Shown here piece after piece: positions 1 to 9,352 of a stretch of 60,725 nucleotides of DNA; the stretch's first letter is position 1; each line of letters starts with the position of its first letter. The notes under the pieces were generated by a model. It was not told where the DNA came from, did no database searches, and was given only the letters and a program-made list of their open reading frames with translations. The translations under genes were made by a program, and so were the position numbers. Origin of the DNA: Methylosinus sporium (lineage in GTDB: Bacteria; Pseudomonadota; Alphaproteobacteria; Rhizobiales; Beijerinckiaceae); the NCBI RefSeq assembly GCF_003113265.1, contig NZ_PUIV01000023.1, positions 1 to 60,725 of the forward strand, given 5' to 3'.

Positions 1-2
1 GG

Positions 3-992
3 GCGGGAAAGGACGGAGCGGGGAAGGATGGCGCCGCGGCGGCGATCGGCGCGCGCGCGGCGGAGGCGCTTCCCGAGATCGCGCCCATTCTCGCCGACGC
101 CGTCGAGGCCTTTCCGCGCGCCATTCAGACTCAGATCAACATAAGGCGCGGCACCAAGGAACTGACCCTCGCCGTGCGCGTCACTTCGGCGAGCACGCAG
201 CAGGGCGGCTCGGATTTTGTCGTCACGCTCGACGACATCACCGATCTCGTCACCGCGCAGCGCACATCCGCCTGGGCCGATGTGGCGCGGCGCATCGCCC
301 ATGAGATCAAAAATCCGCTGACGCCGATTCAGCTTTCCGCCGAGCGGCTGAAGCGCAAATATGGCAAGCACATCACTTTCGAGCGCGACGTCTTCGACCA
401 ATGCACCGACACGATCGTGCGTCAGGTCGACGACATCAAGCGCATGGTCGACGAATTCGCCTCTTTCGCCCGAATGCCAAAGGCGCGGCCGGTGCGCGAC
501 GATCTCTGCGACTGTATGCGTCAGGCCTTTTTTCTGACGCGCGTCGCCCATAACGATGTCGAGATGACTCTCAATCTGCCGGAGGCGCCGGTCTTCGCGG
601 TGTTCGATCGCCGGCTGCTGTCGCAGGCGCTGACCAACATTGTGAAGAACGCCGCCGAGGGCATAGCGGCGCGCGAGGACGTCGCTGCGCTCGACGCCAA
701 GCGGATCGACATCAGCCTCGGGGTGCGGGACGGCATGGCGGAGATCGATGTGGTGGACAATGGCAAAGGCTTTCCGGCCTTCAACCGGCAGCGTCTGCTC
801 GAACCCTATATGACGACGCGCGCCGAAGGCACGGGGCTCGGCCTGCCTATTGTCGCCAAGATCATCGAGGACCATGGCGGACGACTCGAATTGCTCGACG
901 CCCCTTCAGGGATCGGCGCCTGCGTGCGTCTGTTCATTCCGCTCGGCGAGGCCGGCTCGGCGGCGGGCGAGGGACGGGCGCGGACTTCGTGA
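3..992 (+). CDS. ntrY: Nitrogen regulation sensor histidine kinase NtrY, 3' part
   Basis: The reading frame is open from the first bases of the window, so the gene starts upstream and only about 329 C-terminal residues are present. What is visible is the end of a PAS-like region, the dimerisation/phosphoacceptor helix with the H-box (AHEIKNPLTP, coded near 298-327), and the HATPase with the N-box (NIVKNAAEG), G1 (DNGKGF) and G2 (TGLGLPI). These boxes are intact, so the kinase core should be active. The missing part would hold the membrane segments and HAMP domain usual for NtrY. It is followed directly by ntrX, its expected response-regulator partner, which makes the NtrY assignment much firmer than the kinase domain alone would. 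Confidence 0.93.
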   Translation, partial: AGKDGAGKDGAAAAIGARAAEALPEIAPILADAVEAFPRAIQTQINIRRGTKELTLAVRVTSASTQQGGSDFVVTLDDITDLVTAQRTSAWADVARRIAHEIKNPLTPIQLSAERLKRKYGKHITFERDVFDQCTDTIVRQVDDIKRMVDEFASFARMPKARPVRDDLCDCMRQAFFLTRVAHNDVEMTLNLPEAPVFAVFDRRLLSQALTNIVKNAAEGIAAREDVAALDAKRIDISLGVRDGMAEIDVVDNGKGFPAFNRQRLLEPYMTTRAEGTGLGLPIVAKIIEDHGGRLELLDAPSGIGACVRLFIPLGEAGSAAGEGRARTS

Positions 993-1004
993 ATGGTGAG
1001 GAAT

Positions 1005-2369
1005 ATGGTCAGCGACATTCTCATCGTCGACGATGAAGAAGACATCAGAGAGCTGGTGGCCGGCATTCTCGGCGACGAGGGCCATGGCGTGCGCACCGCC
1101 AAGGACGCCGATGGCGCGCTGGCGGCGATCGAGCAGCGCCGCCCGCATCTCGTCTTCCTCGACATTTGGCTGCAGGGCTCGCGCCTCGATGGAATGCAGG
1201 TGCTGGAGATCGTCCAGAAGCAGCATAAAGACCTGCCGGTGGTGATGATCTCCGGCCACGGCAATATCGAGACCGCGGTGAGCGCGATAAAGCTCGGCGC
1301 CTATGATTTCATTGAAAAACCCTTCAAGGCGGATCGCCTCGTGCTGGTCGCCGAGCGCGCGCTCGAGGCCTCGCATCTGCGCCGCGAATTGAGCGCGCTG
1401 CGCCAGCGCGCCGGCGCCTCGGACCGCATCGTCGGCAGTTCCTTTCCGGCGCATCAGCTGCAACAGGTCATCGCCCGCGTTGCGCCGGTCAATTCGCGCG
1501 TGCTCATCACCGGCCAGCCGGGCTCGGGCAAGGAACTCGCCGCGCGCTGCATCCATGCCGCGTCGCAGCGCGCCAATGGTCCTTTCGTCGTCATCAATGC
1601 GGCGACGATCACGCCGGAAAATATGGAGATAGAGCTGTTCGGCAGCGAGGGCGGCGACGCTCCGCGCAAGATCGGCGCGCTCGAGGAGGCCCATGGCGGC
1701 ACGCTCTTCCTCGATGAAATCGCCGACATGCCCAAGGACACGCAGTCGAAAATTCTGCGCGTTCTGGTCGAGCAGAACTTTCAGCGCGTCGGCGGCTCCG
1801 CGCGAGTCGAGGTCGATGTGCGCATCATCTCCTCATCGGCGCGCGATCTGACCTCCGCGATCGAGGAGGGCGCTCTGCGCGAAGACCTCTTCCACCGCCT
1901 CTCGGTGGTGCCGATTCGCATCCCTTCGCTCGCCGAGCGGCGCGAGGATATTCCCGAACTCATCGAATATTTCATGGAGCAGGTCTCGGCGACATCCGGA
2001 ATGCCGCGCCGCAAAATCAGCGAGGATGCGCTCGCCGTGATGCAATTGCATGATTGGCCCGGCAATATCCGTCAGCTGCGCAACAATGTGGAGCGGCTGA
2101 TGATTCTGACCGCCGGCGACGCGACCGCGGAGGTTTCGGCCGAAATGCTCCCGTCCGAGATCGGCCAGCTCGTGCCCTCGACGCCGGCCGGCGTGCGCGG
2201 CGAGAAGCTGATGAGCCTGCCGCTGCGCGAAGCGCGCGAAGTGTTCGAGCGAGAATATTTGATCGCTCAGCTCAATCGCTTCAGCAACAATATTTCCCGA
2301 ACCGCGGAATTCATCGGAATGGAGCGATCGGCGCTCCATCGCAAGTTGAAATCGCTGTCCATAGAATGA
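1005..2369 (+). CDS. ntrX: NtrX, sigma-54-type response regulator
   Basis: Response regulator of 454 residues: receiver domain with the acidic pocket near residues 9-11, phosphoacceptor Asp53 (FLDIW) and a conserved KPF lysine; AAA+ domain with Walker A (GQPGSGKE) and Walker B (GGTLFLDEIAD); Fis-type helix-turn-helix at the C-terminus. The loop that normally carries GAFTGA, which contacts sigma-54, is replaced by a short stretch (ELFGSEGGDAPRK), as is usual for alphaproteobacterial NtrX, so direct sigma-54 activation is unlikely. I chose the ATG at 1005 because the product then begins MVSDILIVDD like relatives and a GGTGAGGA sequence lies just upstream; an in-frame ATG at 993, adjoining the ntrY stop codon, is the alternative. 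Probably cotranscribed with ntrY. Confidence 0.95.
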   Translation: MVSDILIVDDEEDIRELVAGILGDEGHGVRTAKDADGALAAIEQRRPHLVFLDIWLQGSRLDGMQVLEIVQKQHKDLPVVMISGHGNIETAVSAIKLGAYDFIEKPFKADRLVLVAERALEASHLRRELSALRQRAGASDRIVGSSFPAHQLQQVIARVAPVNSRVLITGQPGSGKELAARCIHAASQRANGPFVVINAATITPENMEIELFGSEGGDAPRKIGALEEAHGGTLFLDEIADMPKDTQSKILRVLVEQNFQRVGGSARVEVDVRIISSSARDLTSAIEEGALREDLFHRLSVVPIRIPSLAERREDIPELIEYFMEQVSATSGMPRRKISEDALAVMQLHDWPGNIRQLRNNVERLMILTAGDATAEVSAEMLPSEIGQLVPSTPAGVRGEKLMSLPLREAREVFEREYLIAQLNRFSNNISRTAEFIGMERSALHRKLKSLSIE

Positions 2370-2629
2370 GCGACAAATCTCGGCGATACAAAGCGTTGTA
2401 AAAAATTCCTATTGGCTCTGCGGCTGTTTGGCTCTAGTTGATGCGTTTCGTCTCGTCGTAAACTCGTCGAAACAGCGGGTTACAGAACCGTAAGTGGAGG
2501 CCTTTCGCCGCAGGAAGGGTTTGCGCCTTGCGCATCGCGCCGGCGCGGGCTCTAATGTGCGGGCGGATGGCTATGACCGATAAGAGCGACACAATCGCCC
2601 CGATAACGAAAAACAGAACAGGATAGCCG

Positions 2630-2899
2630 ATGTCCTCCGAACGCGCGCAGAATCTCCAGGATACGTTTTTGAATTACGTGCGGAAGAACAAGGTTCCGCT
2701 CACGATTTTTCTGGTCAATGGCGTCAAATTGCAGGGAATTGTGACCTGGTTCGACAATTTCTGCCTCCTGCTGCGACGCGACGGGCACTCCCAACTCGTC
2801 TATAAACATGCGATCTCGACGATCATGCCCGGTCATCCGATCCATATGTTCGAGCCGGGCGAAGAAGGCGAGCAGAGCGCGCCGGAACGCCATCGCTGA
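2630..2899 (+). CDS. hfq: RNA chaperone Hfq
   Basis: An 89-residue Hfq, which forms a hexameric ring and pairs small RNAs with mRNA targets. The Sm1 motif ([15 protein letters not shown]) and the Sm2 motif (YKHAISTI) are both complete; the C-terminal tail is short, as is normal in Alphaproteobacteria. An AGGATAG stretch lies before the ATG. The gene sits 260 bp after ntrX and 93 bp before hflX; hfq-hflX is one of the most conserved gene pairs in this class, and ntrYX directly upstream is the Rhizobiales arrangement. Confidence 0.98.
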   Translation: MSSERAQNLQDTFLNYVRKNKVPLTIFLVNGVKLQGIVTWFDNFCLLLRRDGHSQLVYKHAISTIMPGHPIHMFEPGEEGEQSAPERHR

Positions 2900-2992
2900 G
2901 CGGGATTTGCGAAAGGGCGGCGCTTTTTTGAAGAGTCCCGCATAAATCAAAAGACGCTGGCGAGGCGCTTCGCTCGGCGGGCCGAGGTCGGG

Positions 2993-4387
<1,395 letters not shown>

Positions 4388-4442
4388 AATCCCTCTCGGA
4401 GCGCCTCGCGCCCCGAGGCCTTCGAACCGGCGGAACGCATCA

Positions 4443-4769
4443 ATGGATCGAGTTTATCTGATTGTCGCTATTCTCTCCGAAGTCGTCGGCACCTCGGCGC
4501 TCAAGGCGAGCGAGGCTTTTTCCAAGCCTTTGCCGTCGGTCATCGTCGTCCTCGGCTATGGCGTGTCCTTCTTTCTGCTGTCGCTGGCGCTGCGCAGCAT
4601 TCCGGTCGCCGTGGCCTATGCGATATGGTCCGGCGTCGGCCAGGCGCTGATCGCGGTCGTCGCCTGGTTCGCCTTTCATCAGCGGCTCAACGCCGGCGAA
4701 ATGGCCGGCATGGGCCTAATCATTGCCGGGGTCGTCGTGTTGAGCCTCTTTTCCCAGACCGCGCATTGA
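4443..4769 (+). CDS. Small multidrug resistance (SMR) family transporter
   Basis: A 108-residue inner-membrane protein with four hydrophobic segments, the size and layout of EmrE/QacE-type proton antiporters. The membrane-embedded glutamate is present in ILSEVVGTSALK (residue 13), and the substrate-site motif YAIWSGVG is intact. Such proteins act as antiparallel homodimers that export cationic toxicants, or guanidinium in the Gdx/SugE branch; I cannot separate the two branches from sequence alone, though YAIWSGVG is closer to EmrE. It stands 55 bp after hflX and 9 bp before a GST gene, so the two small genes may form a detoxification pair placed between hflX and mazG, which are more usually close together in this order. 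Confidence 0.88.
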   Translation: MDRVYLIVAILSEVVGTSALKASEAFSKPLPSVIVVLGYGVSFFLLSLALRSIPVAVAYAIWSGVGQALIAVVAWFAFHQRLNAGEMAGMGLIIAGVVVLSLFSQTAH

Positions 4770-4778
4770 GGATTTTCC

Positions 4779-5432
4779 ATGACTCTCAATCTGCTCATTG
4801 GCAACAAGGCCTATTCGTCCTGGTCGCTGCGGGCTTGGCTGCTGCTGAAACAGTTCGACATTGCTTTCGAGGAAAGCCTCGTCCCGCTCTATGGGCCGGA
4901 GTCGAAAGAAAAGCTCCTCGCCTTCTCGCCCGCGGGCAAAGTCCCGGCGCTGCGCTGCGACGAAATTCTCGTCTGGGAATCGCTCGCCATTGTCGAATTC
5001 ATCGCCGAGCGCTTTTCTGATCTCGCGATCTGGCCGCGGGATCCGGCGGCGCGCGCTCTGGCGCGCTCGCTTTCGGCGGAGATGCATTCCGGCTTCACCG
5101 CGCTGCGCGGCGAATACCCCACCAATTTCCGCCGGGCCCCGCGCGCGATCGCGTCGCCGAGTCCGGCGGCGGCGGCCGACATCGCCCGCATCGACGCCGC
5201 TTGGCGCAATGCGCGGGAGCGCTTCGGCGCGCATGGACCGTTTCTGTTCGGCGAATTCTCCGCCGCCGACGCCATGTTCGCGCCGGTCGTCTGCCGCTTC
5301 TCGACCTATCTGCTCGACGTCTCGTCCCAGGCGCAGGATTATATGCGCGCGATCGAGGCTCTGCCGGCCTATCGGGAATGGGTGGAAAGCGGACGCGCGG
5401 AGCCTTGGACGCTCGAAAAATTCGAAAAGTGA
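4779..5432 (+). CDS. Glutathione S-transferase family protein
   Basis: A 217-residue cytosolic GST. The N-terminal thioredoxin fold begins MTLNLLIGNKAYSSWSLRAW, where a serine in the YSSW stretch is the likely catalytic residue, and the glutathione-binding cis-proline and acidic loop are seen in GKVPALRCDEILVWESLAI. The all-alpha C-terminal domain fills residues about 90-210. It starts 9 bp after the SMR transporter, so probably shares its mRNA. Substrate cannot be told from sequence. It is convergent with mazG, separated by 37 bp with no strong terminator visible. Confidence 0.88.
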   Translation: MTLNLLIGNKAYSSWSLRAWLLLKQFDIAFEESLVPLYGPESKEKLLAFSPAGKVPALRCDEILVWESLAIVEFIAERFSDLAIWPRDPAARALARSLSAEMHSGFTALRGEYPTNFRRAPRAIASPSPAAAADIARIDAAWRNARERFGAHGPFLFGEFSAADAMFAPVVCRFSTYLLDVSSQAQDYMRAIEALPAYREWVESGRAEPWTLEKFEK

Positions 5433-5469
5433 CCGGGCGTCGCCGCGACGATCGCGAGATTGGCCAGGT

Positions 5470-6288
5470 TCATTTCCGTTCGGCGGCTTTCGCCTCTCGC
5501 CAAAGCGCTTCCATCTCGTCCAGCGTCGATTCTCGTGGGCTCGTTCCCTTGGACGCCAGCGTGCGCTCGATGAAGCCGAAACGCCGCTCGAATTTGGCGT
5601 TGGCGCCGCGCAGCGCCTGCTCGGGATCGGCGCCGACATGGCGCGCCAGATTGGCGACCGCGAAAAGAAGATCGCCGATTTCTTCGGCCACGGCGGGCGA
5701 GGGCGGCGCGCCGGCTTCGCCGAGCTCCGCTTCGACTTCCAGCGTCTCCTCGCGGATTTTTTCCAGCACGAGCCGGGCGTCGGCCCAATCGAAACCGACT
5801 TTGCCGGCCTTCTCCTGCAGCTTCACGGCGCGCGTCAGAGCGGGCAGGGCGGGCGGAACGCCGTCCAGCAGGCCGCCGGACTCCTCTATTCCACGCCGCT
5901 CGGCGCGAGCCTTCTTCTCCTGCGCTTTGATTTGCGCCCATTGCACGGCGACATCTTCGGCCGAGGCAGCCGAGCGATCGCCGAACACATGGGGATGACG
6001 ACGGATGAGCTTTTCGCTTATCGCCTCTACGACATCCGCGAAGACGAAAGCGCCGCTCTCCTCGGCCAGCCGGGCGTGGAAGACGACCTGCAAAAGCAGG
6101 TCGCCGAGCTCGTCTCGCAGATCGCCGAGATCGCCGCGCTCGATCGCGTCGACAACCTCATAGGCTTCTTCGAGCGTATAGGGGGCGATGCTGGCGAAGT
6201 TCTGCTCGAGGTCCCAGGGACAGCCGGTCCCTGGCGTGCGCAGCGCCGCCATAATGCCGAGAAGGCGCGTGATGCGCTCCTGCGTCAT
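5470..6288 (-). CDS. mazG: Nucleoside triphosphate pyrophosphohydrolase MazG
   Basis: A 272-residue tandem MazG protein. The first all-alpha MazG domain carries the metal-binding pattern in YTLEEAYEVVDAIE and DELGDLLLQVVFHA; the second carries EEIGDLLFAVANLAR. It hydrolyses nucleoside triphosphates to monophosphates and pyrophosphate and is thought to clean damaged or surplus nucleotides and lower ppGpp in starvation. The start is the ATG at 6288 (MTQERITRLL); the open frame extends further upstream but the extra residues are arginine-rich and do not resemble the family. Length is typical. Confidence 0.95.
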   Translation of the reverse strand: MTQERITRLLGIMAALRTPGTGCPWDLEQNFASIAPYTLEEAYEVVDAIERGDLGDLRDELGDLLLQVVFHARLAEESGAFVFADVVEAISEKLIRRHPHVFGDRSAASAEDVAVQWAQIKAQEKKARAERRGIEESGGLLDGVPPALPALTRAVKLQEKAGKVGFDWADARLVLEKIREETLEVEAELGEAGAPPSPAVAEEIGDLLFAVANLARHVGADPEQALRGANAKFERRFGFIERTLASKGTSPRESTLDEMEALWREAKAAERK

Positions 6289-6530
6289 CGATGCGCCTCG
6301 AAAGCGCGAGCGACGCGTTGTTTTGACGCAGCAGGGCGCAGGAAAAAAGGCGAGGAATTCGAGACGCTTTGCTCTAACATGAGTGCCGGATTTCGACTGC
6401 GCCCTTGGTCTACCGCCCTCCGCAGTCGATCCGAGGGTCCGGGGCCGTAGTACGCCTTGCAAACGACAGCGCCTCGGACCCGACTTGCGCATCCGAGGGG
6501 CTTGATTATCGCAGCCGTGAGGCGCGCGTC

Positions 6531-6557
6531 GCCGCAAGCCGAGAAACGACTTGCGGC
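6531..6557 (-). terminator. Possible hairpin after the double cold-shock gene
   Basis: A perfect 8-bp inverted repeat (GCCGCAAG at 6531-6538, CTTGCGGC at 6550-6557, 11-nt loop) lies 17 bp beyond the stop codon of the minus-strand cold-shock gene. There is no T-tract on either side, so it would be a weak or Rho-assisted terminator or a 3' stabilising stem. Confidence 0.35.
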
Positions 6558-6573
6558 TCGCCGATTCAGCGTC

Positions 6574-7230
6574 TCAGTCGAGCGTGATCGACAGCGCTTC
6601 GCGACCCTTGGCCGTGTCGACGACCTGCATCGTCACGGGCTGGCCTTCGGCGAGATGATTGACGCCGGAGGGACCAAGGATCGAGATATGGACGAAGACG
6701 TCCTTGCCGCCGTCGTTCGACTGCACGAAGCCGAAGCCCTTGGTCTCGTCGAACCATTTGACCTTGCCGGAGACCGGCACGGCCGTCGACGGATCGGGAG
6801 CCTGACGCCGCGGCGGACGGTCGAAGCCGCTGCTGCGCGGGCGCTCGGCGGCCGCGGTCGAAAGATCGACCTCGAGCACGCGCGAGACCTGCTGGCCCTT
6901 GACGGAGCTCGATACCTGCACTTTCAGCTTGGCTCCGGGCGGCAGGGCTTCATAGCCCGCAGCTTGAACCGCGCCCACATGCAGGAAGGCGTCGCCTGTG
7001 CCATTGCCCAGCTCGACGAAGCCGAAGCCTTTCTCCGGCTTGAACCATTTGACGACCGCGTCGACGGCAGGCTCGTTCGAAGACGGGGGCGGCGAATCGG
7101 AAAATCCGCCTCCTCCGCCGAAGGGCGACCGTGGCGGCCGGCTCGGCCGCGGGCTGTCATAGCCATACGGGGGGTCGTCGTCGAACCCACGCTTTCTGGG
7201 TCCCCGGAAGTCTCGACCTTTGCTGCTCAT
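6574..7230 (-). CDS. Double cold-shock-domain protein
   Basis: A 218-residue protein with a glycine/proline/arginine-rich N-terminal tail (residues 1-52) and two cold-shock OB folds. CSD1 has KWFKPEKGFGFVELG and AFLHVGA; CSD2 has KWFDETKGFGFVQSN and VFVHIS, so the RNP1 and RNP2 nucleic-acid-binding motifs are present in both copies. Double-CSD proteins are common in Rhizobiales and act as RNA chaperones. A second, shorter double-CSD protein is coded at 40213-40800; the two differ in tail and linker, so they are separate paralogues. ATG start at 7230 with GGAGACGAG upstream. Confidence 0.92.
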   Translation of the reverse strand: MSSKGRDFRGPRKRGFDDDPPYGYDSPRPSRPPRSPFGGGGGFSDSPPPSSNEPAVDAVVKWFKPEKGFGFVELGNGTGDAFLHVGAVQAAGYEALPPGAKLKVQVSSSVKGQQVSRVLEVDLSTAAAERPRSSGFDRPPRRQAPDPSTAVPVSGKVKWFDETKGFGFVQSNDGGKDVFVHISILGPSGVNHLAEGQPVTMQVVDTAKGREALSITLD

Positions 7231-7562
7231 GTCTTAGTACTCGTCTCCGCCATCCGCCAAAAGACCGCTATAGCCACATGCACGGCCTCTCGCCGAGCGC
7301 AATGCGCCACGACGCGCGCGTCTGCCGGCATCTCGCGGAGAGCCGGTTCCGGTGCGTTCGTAAGTGTGCCAGTTGAATGCCATATAGTCCCGCGCAATCG
7401 CCTTTTTACCAGGAAGCGGCCGGCTCTGGCTAGATGAATTCGCCAGCGAGATCGAAAAATCCCGGCTCCGCTGTTCGCCGCGCGACGAATCGTCCGCATG
7501 AACTCTTTGATCGAAAGCCTCAAAAGTGGCGCGAGCGCGGCAAATGACGTAGCCATATCTCA

Positions 7563-7582
7563 CCCTCGCCGCAAGGCGAGGG
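7563..7582. repeat. 8-bp hairpin with GCAA tetraloop
   Basis: Perfect palindrome CCCTCGCC-GCAA-GGCGAGGG; on the plus strand the loop is a GNRA tetraloop (GCAA), a very stable RNA motif. It lies between genes, far from a stop codon, with no T-tract. It may be a copy of a dispersed intergenic repeat. Confidence 0.55.
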
Positions 7583-7593
7583 GCGGGCTCCGC

Positions 7594-7631
7594 CGAGCAA
7601 GCTCCTGAAATCCGAGCAAGCTCCTGAAATC
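7594..7631. repeat. Two tandem copies of a 19-bp unit
   Basis: The unit CGAGCAAGCTCCTGAAATC occurs twice, head to tail and without mismatch, at 7594-7612 and 7613-7631, 11 bp after the tetraloop hairpin. It is probably a replication-slippage duplication in non-coding DNA. Confidence 0.8.
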
Positions 7632-7744
7632 CGGAGAGTTTGCGAAACAAAAATCGCATAATCGATATTATGGAACTTAAATCTCGATCGGCGCGGCGCC
7701 GATCGCGCTCGGGTCATGGATATTGCGGCTTTTCGGATCGCCGG

Positions 7745-8542
7745 CTAGGCCAGAGCGATCTGCATTCCGTCGAAGGCCGGCGTCACATTCTCCGGCAGAG
7801 TCGCGGCCAGCGCGTCATAGTCGAGATCGACATGCAGATCGGTCAGAATCGCGCGGCGCGGCTTGAAATGAGTGACCCATTCCAGCGCCTCGCCGACGGA
7901 GAGATGCGTGCTGTGACGCTTGTGGCGCAGCGCGTCGATGATCCAGACGTCGAGCCCCTCGAGATGGCGGAAGCTCTCCTGCGGCACGGAATTGAGGTCT
8001 GGCGTATAGGCCAGGCCGCCGATGCGAAAGCCGAGCGCGTCCATATCGCCATGGTCGAGCCGGAACGGCGTGGCCGCGATGGCGCCGCCCGGGCCTTCCA
8101 CCGTCACTTCTCGCCCGAGATGGATGCGATGCTCGTCGAGCAGCGGCGGATAATAGCTGCCCGGCGGCGTCTTGAAGATATAGTCGAAGCGATCCGTGAG
8201 CATTTTCGCCGTCGGCTCGTCCAGATAAGCCGGAATGCGGCGGCCGCTCTCCAGCACCAGGCCGCGCACGTCATCGACGCCATGGGTGTGATCGGCGTGC
8301 GGATGGGTGAAGAGGATTGCGTCGAGATGGTCGACCTTCGCGTCGATCAATTGCTCGCGCAGATCGGGCGAAGTGTCGACCAGCACATTGGTCCGCGCGT
8401 CTCCCTCGGTCCGCGTCGCCAATATGGAGCAGCGCCGGCGGCGATTCCTGGGATTGGCGGGATCGCAGGCGCCCCAGCCCTGGCCGACGCGCGGAACGCC
8501 GCCGGAGGAGCCGCAGCCCAAAATTGTGACGGAAAGGCTCAT
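7745..8542 (-). CDS. Metallo-beta-lactamase-fold hydrolase (PhnP/RNase Z-like)
   Basis: A 265-residue MBL-fold protein. The N-terminal LGCGSSGGVPRVG loop and the metal motif THPHADHTHG (HxHxDH) are intact, with further likely metal ligands in FRLDHGDMDALGF and the late histidine of LTDLHVDLDY. The pattern matches the group annotated as phosphoribosyl 1,2-cyclic phosphodiesterase-like hydrolases, next to tatD in many Rhizobiales. Its ATG overlaps the tatD stop by 4 bp (8539-8542), so translation is coupled and the two probably act in one nucleotide or nucleic-acid salvage step. Exact substrate unknown. Confidence 0.88.
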   Translation of the reverse strand: MSLSVTILGCGSSGGVPRVGQGWGACDPANPRNRRRRCSILATRTEGDARTNVLVDTSPDLREQLIDAKVDHLDAILFTHPHADHTHGVDDVRGLVLESGRRIPAYLDEPTAKMLTDRFDYIFKTPPGSYYPPLLDEHRIHLGREVTVEGPGGAIAATPFRLDHGDMDALGFRIGGLAYTPDLNSVPQESFRHLEGLDVWIIDALRHKRHSTHLSVGEALEWVTHFKPRRAILTDLHVDLDYDALAATLPENVTPAFDGMQIALA

Positions 8543-9339
8543 TCGGCGGCTCGCCGTGTTTCGATCGGCGTCATTTTGGAGAAAAGCGCCAGCGCATTGG
8601 CCGTCGTCTGCGCGGCCATCTCCTCGAAGGAAACGCCCTTGGCCGCGGCGAGCGTGCGTGCCGTATCGGCGACATAGGCTGGCTCATTGCGCTTGCCGCG
8701 ATGCGGGACGGGCGCCAGGAATGGCGCGTCGGTCTCCACCAGCAGACGCTCCAGCGGCACGTCGCGCGCGATCTCGCGCAGTTCGCCGGAATTTTTGAAC
8801 GTCACCACGCCGGAAAAGGAGATGTAGAGCCCGAGCTCCACAGCCGTCTCGGCTAGGGCGCGCGAGCTGGTGAAGCAATGGAGCAGGGCCTTGAAAGCCC
8901 CCTTCCCCATTTCCTCACGCAGAATTTCGGCGCAATCGGCGTCGGCGTCGCGCGAGTGAATGACGAGCGGCAGCCCGCTCTCGCGTGCGGCGGCGATATG
9001 GGCGCGGAAAACGCGATGCGCCAGCTCGCGCGGGGCTTTGTCATAGTGGTAGTCGAGTCCCGCCTCGCCTATGCCGACACATTTCTCGTGGCGCGCCAGC
9101 GCGACGAGCTCGGCCGCGCTCGCCTCTCGCTCCTCATGGGCGTGGTTGGGATGTGTGCCGACCGTGCAGAACACATCCTCGTAACGCTCGGCGATCGCGC
9201 TGATCGCGGCGAATTTCTCGACATGGGTCGAGATGGTGATGAAACGCGCGACGCCCTGCGCGCGGGCGCGCGCCACGACCTCCTCCTGCTCGGGAGCGAA
9301 ATCGGGGAAGTCGAGATGGCAATGTGTGTCGATGAGCAT
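8539..9339 (-). CDS. TatD family metal-dependent hydrolase (putative DNase)
   Basis: A 266-residue TIM-barrel hydrolase. It begins MLIDTHCHLDFPDF, where the HxH pair binds metal, and keeps GEAGLDYHYD, the histidine of VIHSRDAD and the late Asp in LLVETDAPFL. TatD/YcfH proteins are 3'-5' deoxyribonucleases. Length is typical. It lies downstream of metG and a small secreted protein and overlaps the MBL hydrolase gene, which is the usual metG-tatD-MBL arrangement of Rhizobiales. Confidence 0.93.
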   Translation of the reverse strand: MLIDTHCHLDFPDFAPEQEEVVARARAQGVARFITISTHVEKFAAISAIAERYEDVFCTVGTHPNHAHEEREASAAELVALARHEKCVGIGEAGLDYHYDKAPRELAHRVFRAHIAAARESGLPLVIHSRDADADCAEILREEMGKGAFKALLHCFTSSRALAETAVELGLYISFSGVVTFKNSGELREIARDVPLERLLVETDAPFLAPVPHRGKRNEPAYVADTARTLAAAKGVSFEEMAAQTTANALALFSKMTPIETRRAAE

Positions 9340-9352
9340 TTATTTCGCCTCG

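Larger units (their letters stand above)
7231..7744. other. 514-bp intergenic region with hairpin and tandem repeat
   Basis: The region lies between the start of the cold-shock gene and the 3' end of the MBL hydrolase gene. I see no convincing coding frame. Its cold-shock-proximal half should hold the promoter and leader of the cold-shock gene. It also contains a tetraloop hairpin and a 19-bp tandem repeat, listed separately. Confidence 0.6.

Noticed and set aside
2900-2945. CTTTTTTG tract after hfq as a terminator
   Set aside because: Only a 4-bp stem (AAAG/CTTT) can form before it, and hfq and hflX are usually cotranscribed.
4403-4419. GCCTCG-CGCCC-CGAGGC stem between hflX and the SMR gene
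   Set aside because: The stem is short, lacks a T-tract and the genes point the same way; such stems are frequent in GC-rich DNA.
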